The notes under the pieces: model-generated
Told to the model about the DNA's origin: nothing
Database searches by the model: none
The model's input: the letters and a program-made list of their open reading frames with translations, nothing else
Made by a program: the position numbers and the translations under genes
Assembly (NCBI GenBank): GCA_029059925.1
Contig: JAIDVA010000242.1
Coordinates: 1-12,622 of the forward strand
Direction of reading: 5' to 3'
From: Eubacterium sp.
Lineage (GTDB): Bacteria; Bacillota; Clostridia; Oscillospirales; Acutalibacteraceae
Length of the DNA: 12,622 nucleotides
In this document: positions 6,888-12,622 of the stretch, piece after piece
Layout of the letters: every line of letters starts with the position of its first letter
Position numbering within the stretch: the first letter of the stretch is position 1

Positions 6888-7836
6888 TAGAGAATTATAT
6901 AAGGATGTTATGTCAGGTGTCCGTCATTCTGATGATGCAATTGAAAGGATTTTTGATATGACAGTCGATAAGAAAAAAGCAAATAACAAACCATTATTTA
7001 AAAGGCTTGCCTGCGCCGCATTGGCTTTTGCAGTATTAGCTGTTGGCGGTGGGGTTGGTGCAAACACAATCCTTCAAAATAATAAAGCGGGTCAGCCGTT
7101 AACGGTTATGGTTGCCTATGCAAGCGACAACGGAAAATTATCCTTCGGCAGTAAACATGATCAACCGCTGTTTTACGGATTATATCTCGCGCCTTATGAT
7201 GACCCGAAGGCTTGTAAAGAAGCAGCGGCAAGGTGGCAAGCTGATAAAACGAAAGTATTAAATCAGCTTGACAATAAGGCAGAGGGATCCAGTGGCAGCT
7301 ACGGCAGCGGCGGTTTACAATGTTACAACATTGAGCAGGAGAAAGAGACCGCATATTGCTACACTTTGGAAGGCGGTTCCTTTGAGCTGGATCTTAAAGA
7401 TTATACCGACGTAAAATCCTTTAAGGTTAATAATGAAAGTGAGTACGGCTTGCTTCATTTTGAATATGCCGATCTAGAATGGCATGATAAGGTATATTAT
7501 GATGATTCTGAAATACCTGAAGAATTCATAGAATATTTAAAAGAACATCCTTCAGAAGATCACGAATTTACTCTCACCGGTGACGAAATAAGATTTTCTC
7601 AGAACACAGGTGATTACAACTGCGGACTCGGAAAATATGAAACAAATAAAGGCTATTTCCTCACCTGGCTGCCGTCGGAAGAGCTGGGTTATGCAATCGG
7701 TGAAAATCCACATTTTGACCTGTCACAAATCAAGGATACAATTACATTTACCCTTGAATATAATGACGGAACAATTAAGTCAGCAAGCTTAAACCTTTAT
7801 TTTGACAGTGATGGATATATGCACTTTGAGCAATAA
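6880..7836 (+). CDS. Probable single-pass membrane anti-sigma factor
   Basis: A 318-residue protein with a short cytosolic part (1-39), one transmembrane helix (about 40-64, FKRLACAALAFAVLAVGGG) and an extracytoplasmic domain of about 250 residues. The N-terminus MNNRELYKDVMSGVRHSDDAIERI resembles that of clostridial membrane partners of ECF sigma factors. The classical zinc anti-sigma motif HxxxCxxC is missing, so binding to the sigma factor would have to use a different surface. The outer domain contains four cysteines and ends with a segment (LTWLPSEEL, then SQIKDTITFTLEY) that recurs in such proteins, as I recall. The ATG lies inside the sigma gene's end (overlap ATGAATAA), with an AGGAG 12 bases upstream. 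The signal sensed is unknown. The function is inferred from gene order and topology rather than from a strong domain match. Confidence 0.75.
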   Translation: MNNRELYKDVMSGVRHSDDAIERIFDMTVDKKKANNKPLFKRLACAALAFAVLAVGGGVGANTILQNNKAGQPLTVMVAYASDNGKLSFGSKHDQPLFYGLYLAPYDDPKACKEAAARWQADKTKVLNQLDNKAEGSSGSYGSGGLQCYNIEQEKETAYCYTLEGGSFELDLKDYTDVKSFKVNNESEYGLLHFEYADLEWHDKVYYDDSEIPEEFIEYLKEHPSEDHEFTLTGDEIRFSQNTGDYNCGLGKYETNKGYFLTWLPSEELGYAIGENPHFDLSQIKDTITFTLEYNDGTIKSASLNLYFDSDGYMHFEQ

Positions 7837-8022
7837 AACCATATTCTGATAAAAGGAGAACCTGCCGCAATATTTTAATACGGTGCACAGTTAATATTTA
7901 AAAAGCAAAATCCACTATGACATCTTTCACATTTGAAAGGGTCATAGTGGATTGTATTTTTATGAAAGTATCGTTTAAAGATAACTAACTGTCGTTCATT
8001 TAGCTGAACAAATCATACTTCT
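7837..8022. other. Convergent intergenic region
   Basis: A 186-base gap between the convergent anti-sigma and DUF975 genes. It contains a shared terminator hairpin (7909-7953), an orphan ribosome-binding-site-like AAAAGGAGAA at 7851-7860 with no open frame after it, and a small 5-bp hairpin (GTTCA/TGAAC, about 7994-8009). Nothing else is apparent. Confidence 0.7.
7907..7961. terminator. Bidirectional hairpin terminator
   Basis: A perfect 13-bp stem (AATCCACTATGAC at 7909-7921 with its complement at 7941-7953) topped by a second 5-bp stem (CTTTC 7924-7928 with GAAAG 7935-7939). On the plus strand it is followed by GTATTTTTA. On the minus strand it is followed by TTTGCTTTTT. It can therefore end both the sigma/anti-sigma transcript and the DUF975 transcript, whose stop is about 70 bases away. 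Confidence 0.85.
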
Positions 8023-9585
8023 TTAATACTGCTCATTATTATCCTTTTCGCTAAAGCTGTCTGCACTCTGCGGTGGCTCACAATAGCTCGGTGCATTCTC
8101 CTGCGGTTCAGTATGCTCTGCCGAAGGATAATCAGCACTCGGCGTCTCCGGCATCTGTGGAGACTCAGATACATTATCACTCGGCTCGGCACTCATATCA
8201 TTCTGAACAGACACATTTTCTTCAGGCTTTACTTCCTGTGGCTGTACAGGGGAACTTTCAGCGTAGCTGTGCTGCTCCGGCTGGGTATAAGCAGAATTCG
8301 TATTCTGCACCTCCTGCTCAACAGGCGGCTGTGTATAATACGGTGTATACTGCGGCTGCTGCGGTGCCGCTGTGCCTTGCTGATAAGGCGGCCGTTGCTG
8401 CTGTGGCGGATTATAATATCCGCCATTTGGCTGCTGATACTGCTGATACGGATTGCCATATGGATTTGCATAAGGATTATACTGAGCAAACGGGTCAATC
8501 GGTCTGAAATCAGGAGTAAAGAAGGTGCAGTTATTCGCTACATACTGCTCTGTTGCTTTGTAAATCTGCTCCTGCCTGCTTTGAGCATCCATATTCGGCA
8601 TGCCTGCCTGAGCATAATATCCATTTGGCTGTGCCTGATAAGGGTTTTCATTGTTAACGCTGTTATATTTAGCAAAACGCTCATCGGCAGAAAGGAAATC
8701 ATCCTCAACAATTCGTCCCTCAGCAAGTGCTCTTAAACGGAAATTCTCATAATAAAGCGCATCACAGGTGGATTTATACGGAAGTACATATATATTCGCT
8801 AAACCGAATGTAACCATAATAAGCAGATACCACGGAATAAAGCTCAGCTCATATGTGAACAGCTCTGTGCGGTTGCCTGCTACAATTTTTCTTGAAAGCT
8901 TGATTGCCTCACTTGGCTTTAAATTCGGGTAATCATTCATAAGCTGAAAAGTGAAATAGGCACTGAAGCTGAATATAACACCCGGAACAATAAACAGACA
9001 TGCCAAAAGCATAGTTATCAAGCCAACCAAAAGATAGCCTACAAGCTTATTTAAATAGGACTTGTCAAATGACCTTTTGAATACACCGCTAAGCTCTGCG
9101 GCAAGATCAAATTTTTGATTGACATTTCGTCTGACAAACGAAATATACACACCCTCAAGTGTTACATAAAGCGGTGAAAGTGCAAGAACGACCAATGACG
9201 TAATTGACATAACCCCAAACATGGATTTTGCAAAGTATCTGCCAAATTGGAACGGATTTGCCGACAGCTTTGATAAGCCTGTGTTTGTAACATTGGAATC
9301 AAACTCAAAACCATCTATCGGATTTTCATAATCATAATAATTATAATAATCGTCATCATAAGCGCCAAAATCCTCAAACGGATCGTCATAGTCATAAAGA
9401 TAATCACTAAAACTGCTGCCGAGAGAACCAAAGTCAAAAACGACACTAAAAACCCTGCCGACCGAATTTGATGCACCGCTGACAAGCATAGAAACAATAA
9501 AAGAAATTATAAACAGATACAGCACCTTATTCTTAACCATCTGCTGTGCCTGCGTCTTTACAAGCGATCTGTTAATTTTATTCAT
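8023..9585 (-). CDS. DUF975 integral membrane protein with Pro/Gln/Tyr-rich tail
   Basis: A 520-residue membrane protein. The core (about 120-285) matches DUF975: LEGVYISFVRR, then PGVIFSFSAYFTFQLMNDYPN, SEAIKLSRKIVAGNRTELF, and the closing IPWYLLIMVTFGLANIYVLPY. Predicted membrane segments are about 20-37, 122-146, 180-215 (probably two) and 244-268. Two parts are unlike a plain DUF975 protein. Residues 61-91 between the first two helices are almost only Asp, Tyr, Glu and Asn. Residues 310-520 form a low-complexity tail rich in Pro, Gln, Tyr and Asn (NPYANPYGNPYQQYQQP), turning acidic and serine-rich near the end. The domain's function is unknown to me; DUF975 proteins are multi-pass proteins of unassigned role. 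The ribosome binding site is weak (AAAGAG). The gene lies 75 bases downstream of glyQS. Confidence 0.85.
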   Translation of the reverse strand: MNKINRSLVKTQAQQMVKNKVLYLFIISFIVSMLVSGASNSVGRVFSVVFDFGSLGSSFSDYLYDYDDPFEDFGAYDDDYYNYYDYENPIDGFEFDSNVTNTGLSKLSANPFQFGRYFAKSMFGVMSITSLVVLALSPLYVTLEGVYISFVRRNVNQKFDLAAELSGVFKRSFDKSYLNKLVGYLLVGLITMLLACLFIVPGVIFSFSAYFTFQLMNDYPNLKPSEAIKLSRKIVAGNRTELFTYELSFIPWYLLIMVTFGLANIYVLPYKSTCDALYYENFRLRALAEGRIVEDDFLSADERFAKYNSVNNENPYQAQPNGYYAQAGMPNMDAQSRQEQIYKATEQYVANNCTFFTPDFRPIDPFAQYNPYANPYGNPYQQYQQPNGGYYNPPQQQRPPYQQGTAAPQQPQYTPYYTQPPVEQEVQNTNSAYTQPEQHSYAESSPVQPQEVKPEENVSVQNDMSAEPSDNVSESPQMPETPSADYPSAEHTEPQENAPSYCEPPQSADSFSEKDNNEQY

Positions 9586-9610
9586 AAAAACACTCTTTTC
9601 ATCATTACGG

Positions 9611-9655
9611 GTTGAAATATATGGATAAAATAATTCACCATATTACAGTTTCAAC
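9611..9655. repeat. Interrupted inverted repeat between glyQS and the DUF975 gene
   Basis: GTTGAAA (9611-9617) pairs with TTTCAAC (9649-9655), and ATATGG (9619-9624) pairs with CCATAT (9638-9643), around a 13-base loop. No T run follows on the minus strand, so it is not a good terminator. It could be an operator or an RNA processing site. The minus-strand TTGAAA and a TATTTT 16 bases on could form a weak promoter for the DUF975 gene. Confidence 0.4.
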
Positions 9656-9660
9656 AACAA

Positions 9661-11040
9661 TTAAAACTCGATTTTTGCTTTAATGAAATCAGCAAGCTCT
9701 GTGATAGGGATTCTCACCTGCTCCATTGTATCACGGTCACGGACTGTTACACAGCCGTCCTCCTCTGACTCAAAGTCATAAGTAATACAATAAGGTGTAC
9801 CGATTTCATCCTCACGGCGGTATCTCTTACCGATTGAGCCTGTTTCATCAAAATCAGTCATAAACTCCTTGCTCAGATTCTCACAAATCTCCCAAGCCTT
9901 ATCTGAAAGCTTTTTGGAAAGCGGAAGAACCGCAGCCTTGTAAGGTGCTACTGCCGGGCTGAGGTGAAGAACAACTCTTGTGTCGTTCTTTTCAGCGTCA
10001 ATAACCTCTTCATCATATGCTTCACAAAGAAGAGCAAGAACAGTTCTGTCAAGACCATAGGTTGACTCGATGATATAAGGAATATACTTTTCATTTGTAA
10101 CAGGGTCAAGATATTCCATCTTCTGACCGCTGTATTCCTGATGTCTTGTGAGGTCAAAATCGGTTCTGTTATGTGTGCCATTGATTTCGCCCCAGCCGAA
10201 CGGGAACAAGAACTCAATATCACATGCAGCCTTTGCATAGTGCGCAAGCTTTTCGTGATCGTGGAAACGAAGATGATCTGAAGGGATACCTAAATCCTCG
10301 AAATATTTTTTGCCATATTCCTTAAAATAATCATACAGCTCGGTATCTGTGCCCTCTTTACAGAAGGTCTGGAATTCCATCTGCTCGAACTCGATAGTTC
10401 TGAAGGTGAAGTTACCCGGTGTAATCTCGTTTCTGAACGCCTTACCAATCTGACCGATTGAGAACGGCAGCTTTGCACGCATTGTACGCTGAACATTAAC
10501 ATAGTTTACATACTCGCCCTGTGCATTTTCAGGTCTGAGATAGATAACACTCTTACTGTCGTTTGTAACGCCTCTGTAGGTCTGGAACATCAGGTTAAAT
10601 TCTCTGATATCGGTAAAATTGTGCTTGCCGCAGTTCGGACAAGGAATGCTGTTATCCTTAATATACTGGAACATTTCTTCCTTGGTCATACCATCCGCAT
10701 GAGCATCAGGGTTGAAATCGTCAATCAGATTGTCTGCCCTGTGACGCATTTTACATTCCTTACAGTCAAGAAGCGGATCAGAGAAAGAAGATACGTGACC
10801 GCTTGCCTCCCATACTCTTGGGTGCATAAGGATATCCGCATCAACCTCATAGCTGTTCTTTCTTTCCTGAATGAATCTTTTTCTCCAGGTATCCTTTACA
10901 TTATTTTTAAGTCTTGTGCCGAGCGGACCGTAATCCCAGGTATTCGCAAGACCGCCGTAAATATCACTGCCCGGGAAAATGAAGCCTCTGCCCTTGCAAA
11001 GTGCAACAACCTTCTCCATTGATTTCTCTGTGTTAAGCAT
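9661..11040 (-). CDS. glyQS: Glycyl-tRNA synthetase (alpha2 type)
   Basis: Charges tRNA-Gly with glycine and ATP in the cytosol. The protein has 459 residues from the chosen start, the usual size for the single-chain bacterial class II enzyme. Visible parts are the N-terminal catalytic entry (GFIFPGSDIYGGLANTWDYG, 19-38), an insertion with two cysteine pairs (Cys93/Cys96 and Cys134/Cys137) that may bind zinc, motif 2 with FRNEITPG at 202-209, motif 3 with GLDRTVLALL at 329-338, and a C-terminal anticodon-binding domain (about 355-459). The frame stays open 31 codons further upstream. However, the ATG at 11040 has a GGAGG ribosome binding site at the right spacing, and the extra residues overlap the promoter, so the shorter start is chosen. 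It has its own promoter and no T-box leader. Confidence 0.97.
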   Translation of the reverse strand: MLNTEKSMEKVVALCKGRGFIFPGSDIYGGLANTWDYGPLGTRLKNNVKDTWRKRFIQERKNSYEVDADILMHPRVWEASGHVSSFSDPLLDCKECKMRHRADNLIDDFNPDAHADGMTKEEMFQYIKDNSIPCPNCGKHNFTDIREFNLMFQTYRGVTNDSKSVIYLRPENAQGEYVNYVNVQRTMRAKLPFSIGQIGKAFRNEITPGNFTFRTIEFEQMEFQTFCKEGTDTELYDYFKEYGKKYFEDLGIPSDHLRFHDHEKLAHYAKAACDIEFLFPFGWGEINGTHNRTDFDLTRHQEYSGQKMEYLDPVTNEKYIPYIIESTYGLDRTVLALLCEAYDEEVIDAEKNDTRVVLHLSPAVAPYKAAVLPLSKKLSDKAWEICENLSKEFMTDFDETGSIGKRYRREDEIGTPYCITYDFESEEDGCVTVRDRDTMEQVRIPITELADFIKAKIEF

Positions 11041-11080
11041 ATTATTAAAACCTCCGATAGAATGCTTTTTTACATTTATC

Positions 11081-11109
11081 ATTTTACTATGTTTTATATC
11101 ATAAGTCAA
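11081..11109 (-). promoter_or_regulatory. Sigma-A-type promoter of glyQS
   Basis: On the minus strand, TTGACT (11104-11109) and TAAAAT (11081-11086) are separated by exactly 17 bases. Transcription would begin near 11074, giving a leader of only about 34 bases before the ATG at 11040. That is too short for a T-box riboswitch. Confidence 0.8.
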
Positions 11110-11110
11110 C

Positions 11111-11145
11111 AAAAAGCCATTGATTTTCAACAATCAATGGCTTTA
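11111..11145 (-). terminator. Rho-independent terminator of the 3D/G5 gene
   Basis: A perfect 13-bp stem (AAAGCCATTGATT at 11113-11125 with its complement at 11132-11144) and a six-base loop, ending on the minus strand in TTTTT. It starts about 16 bases after the stop codon of the 3D/G5 gene. It abuts the -35 element of the glyQS promoter, separating the two transcripts cleanly. Confidence 0.9.
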
Positions 11146-11160
11146 AATTCCTTTATTATA

Positions 11161-12387
11161 TTACCAACCGAGTCTTACGATTTCGATTGTGCAGCTGCCT
11201 GTGCCGTATTTAAAGCACGCCGAATGACCTTCAGGAGTAAAGATATCAATTCTTCCGCTTGATGAAAGTCCTGAACCGCCGCGGTCAACTACTGTATAGT
11301 TCGTTCCGTCAACATTTACAACTGAGCCCATCGGGAGCCAGTTACAAGCAATATAGTATGGGTCCTCCATACCATTATACACTCTTCTGCCGCTGGCCGT
11401 TACACCTGTACCTGAGCCGCATATGCCGCACGCACAATAGTGAGTATATCTGCCGGAAATAGTCTGACCGATTGTATAGCCATTTTGTGAGGTTACACCG
11501 TTCGGCTCAACGTCAGGCTCATTTGTACCGACTTTAACAACCTTGTCAACAGCTTCTTTAACTGTTACACGGCTGATTTCTGTTCTTTCTGTTTCTTCAC
11601 CGTTAACATACTTAATTTCGTAGCTAACCTTATCCTCACCGTTTACACCTTCGGTAATAACTGTCTGTGTACCACGATCCTCTGAGTCATCTGCCTGCGT
11701 AATTGTATCATAGGCAATACTCTCATTTTCGGTTACAGTTTTAAGCTCAACACGGAAAAGGTCAACAGACATATTTTCCTTAAGCTCTGTCTCAAGTGAC
11801 GGGTTGGTGTAATCATTCTCGCCGAGTGTAATCTGTGCAAGTGACAGCAAATCAGCTACTGTACCCTTATAAATTGCATACTTGACTGACTGACCATCAG
11901 CATTGAGTGTTACAAACTTGGCTGTTTTAATAGTAATTACCATACCATCCTTAACAATGTCTGTAAGCTGATAATTCATCTGATCATTGGCACCAACTGT
12001 TATTCCGAGAGACTTGAGTGCGTCACCTACTGTATCCTCATACATAGTATAGGTACTGATTACGCCGTCAAACTCAACATTGATGCTGTTTGCCTTGTCA
12101 ATCTTGATTGTTCCACCCTCGCCTGAATTAAAAGCACTTATATCGAGCTTATCGCTGTCAGCTAAGGTGATGTTGGCCTGTGCCAGGATTTCGATTGGTT
12201 CCGTCTCATTCGTTGTAATCACAATTGCGTCATTGCTGTCAATAACAACCTCTACATTGTACTGCGTTACAAGACCTGCAAAAGCAGTTGTTGCAAAGAT
12301 TGCAATAGCAAGAACAAAAGTAATTACTGCTGTCAGGACTGCTCTGCTGAAGCCTTTCAGTCCATTAGCATTTGATTGGTTAATCAT
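11161..12387 (-). CDS. Secreted DUF348/G5/3D-domain cell-wall protein (YabE-like)
   Basis: A 408-residue exported protein related to YabE and the non-lysozyme part of RpfB, probably acting on peptidoglycan. Residues 13-37 form a signal peptide or anchor, with a possible cleavage after AFA at 37. Next come ubiquitin-like DUF348 repeats (about 43-85, degenerate; 101-153; 157-210), then a G5 domain (about 213-288) with the usual TRVTVKEAV-like ending. The C-terminal 3D domain (about 310-406) is named for three aspartates, seen here as Asp360, Asp368 (VVDRGG) and Asp381 (GRIDIF). It has the TASGRRV motif and a CACGIC cluster. This domain resembles the catalytic double-psi barrel of MltA lytic transglycosylases. 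AAAGGAG precedes the ATG. It is transcribed alone from a consensus promoter. Enzymatic activity is inferred from the family. Confidence 0.92.
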   Translation of the reverse strand: MINQSNANGLKGFSRAVLTAVITFVLAIAIFATTAFAGLVTQYNVEVVIDSNDAIVITTNETEPIEILAQANITLADSDKLDISAFNSGEGGTIKIDKANSINVEFDGVISTYTMYEDTVGDALKSLGITVGANDQMNYQLTDIVKDGMVITIKTAKFVTLNADGQSVKYAIYKGTVADLLSLAQITLGENDYTNPSLETELKENMSVDLFRVELKTVTENESIAYDTITQADDSEDRGTQTVITEGVNGEDKVSYEIKYVNGEETERTEISRVTVKEAVDKVVKVGTNEPDVEPNGVTSQNGYTIGQTISGRYTHYCACGICGSGTGVTASGRRVYNGMEDPYYIACNWLPMGSVVNVDGTNYTVVDRGGSGLSSSGRIDIFTPEGHSACFKYGTGSCTIEIVRLGW

Positions 12388-12506
12388 CTTAATCTCCTTT
12401 GTTTTTGTCGGAAATATTAGGGCTATTCAAATTTTTTCCTAATATTAGTGGAAAGTCCACCAAACAGAAGAATTACTTTCTGCTTCACCATTATTATTAC
12501 CGAACG
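12388..12506 (-). other. Structured 5' leader of the 3D/G5 gene
   Basis: About 119 bases between the expected transcription start and the ATG. Three simple hairpins can be drawn: CAGAA/TTCTG (12465-12482), GTGGA/TCCAC (12448-12460) and AATATTAGG/CCTAATATT (12413-12421 with 12438-12446). The ribosome binding site (12394-12400) is outside all three. I do not recognise the conserved sequences of the c-di-AMP (ydaO) riboswitch, which often precedes cell-wall genes of this type. A regulatory role is possible but unproven. Confidence 0.4.
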
Positions 12507-12512
12507 CTTGCC

Positions 12513-12541
12513 ATTATAGTCACAAGTGCATAAGATGTCAA
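12513..12541 (-). promoter_or_regulatory. Consensus sigma-A promoter of the 3D/G5 gene
   Basis: On the minus strand, TTGACA (12536-12541) and TATAAT (12513-12518) match the consensus exactly, with a 17-base spacer. This is the strongest-looking promoter in the window and predicts high constitutive transcription unless repressed. An inverted repeat lies upstream of it. Confidence 0.9.
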
Positions 12542-12567
12542 TTATTTTGAAAGGATGTTTTTGTGCA

Positions 12568-12596
12568 CATTTCACAAATGATAATTTTATGAAATG
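12568..12596. repeat. Short inverted repeat upstream of the 3D/G5 promoter
   Basis: CATTTCA (12568-12574) and TGAAATG (12590-12596) form a 7-bp inverted repeat with a 15-base gap, about 27 bases upstream of the -35 element. It could be a protein-binding site. It could also be chance in AT-rich DNA, or the edge of a hairpin belonging to the gene beyond the window. Confidence 0.3.
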
Positions 12597-12622
12597 CAAA
12601 AAAAACCAAACAAGCACTATAT

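Noticed and set aside
6880..6999. Zinc anti-sigma (ZAS) domain in the sigma partner
   Set aside because: The cytosolic N-terminus contains no cysteine, so the HxxxCxxC motif cannot be present.
7851..7893. Ribosome-binding-site-like AAAAGGAGAA after the anti-sigma gene
   Set aside because: No ATG follows at a usable distance, and alternative starts give only 4-10 codons before a stop. It may be a relic, but no gene can be supported.
8073..8736. Two open frames on the plus strand (8073-8507 and 8113-8736)
   Set aside because: They lie antisense to the low-complexity tail of the DUF975 gene. Their translations are compositionally biased, have no recognisable domain and no ribosome binding site. 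The biased codons of the real gene explain the lack of stops.
10621..11022. Open frame of 133 codons on the plus strand
   Set aside because: It lies entirely antisense to glyQS, has no ribosome binding site and resembles no known protein.
11041..11133. Extended start for glycyl-tRNA synthetase, 31 residues longer
   Set aside because: The extension overlaps the glyQS promoter and is not glyQS-like. The internal ATG at 11040 has a GGAGG ribosome binding site at good spacing.
12388..12506. ydaO-type c-di-AMP riboswitch in the leader of the 3D/G5 gene
   Set aside because: The leader is shorter than expected and I could not find the conserved core sequences. Only simple hairpins are visible.
12423..12617. 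Minus-strand open frame of 64 codons upstream of the 3D/G5 gene
   Set aside because: It runs through the consensus promoter and the leader, has no plausible ribosome binding site, and its product resembles nothing known.

Overview
The window looks like a chromosomal segment of a low-GC Gram-positive anaerobe of the class Clostridia, most likely a gut Ruminococcaceae/Oscillospiraceae-type bacterium. The reasons are the moderately AT-rich base composition, strong AGGAGG-like ribosome binding sites, the single-chain (alpha2, eukaryote-like) glycyl-tRNA synthetase, a 3D-domain/G5 cell-wall protein, a DUF975 membrane protein, a TSCPD four-cysteine protein, and an ECF sigma gene overlapping a single-pass membrane partner gene. 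The genus cannot be named from the sequence. No rRNA, tRNA, CRISPR array, insertion sequence or phage gene was seen.

Layout. Positions 56-6256 hold six plus-strand genes with gaps of 24, 0, 56, -8 and 12 bases, closed by a 12-bp hairpin terminator. In order they encode a TSCPD four-cysteine protein, a GH36-like (alpha-galactosidase clan) glycosidase, a type I signal peptidase with an extra N-terminal zinc ribbon, a GPH-family (MelB-like) sugar:cation symporter, a membrane-anchored alpha/beta hydrolase, and a protein of the macrophage migration inhibitory factor (MIF)/phenylpyruvate tautomerase family. Positions 6340-7836 hold a second plus-strand unit: an ECF-type promoter, an ECF sigma factor and its overlapping probable anti-sigma factor. 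A strong hairpin at 7909-7953 separates this unit from the minus-strand genes and can serve both strands.

The minus-strand half (8023-12541), read from right to left, has a consensus promoter (TTGACA-17-TATAAT), a leader of about 120 nt with hairpins, a secreted DUF348/G5/3D cell-wall protein, a terminator directly followed by a second good promoter, glycyl-tRNA synthetase, and a DUF975 membrane protein with a long Pro/Gln/Tyr-rich cytoplasmic tail.

How the genes may work together. The symporter and the leaderless GH36-like enzyme make a plausible import-then-hydrolyse pair for an alpha-linked oligosaccharide. Their neighbours (signal peptidase, hydrolase, MIF homologue) have no obvious sugar role, so the operon may be only partly functional in theme. 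The sigma/anti-sigma pair looks like a self-regulated envelope-response module. The 3D/G5 protein, glyQS and DUF975 are housekeeping or envelope genes with separate promoters. The items most worth a second look are the bacterial MIF homologue, the zinc-ribbon signal peptidase, the tailed DUF975 protein and the symporter's altered sugar-site position.
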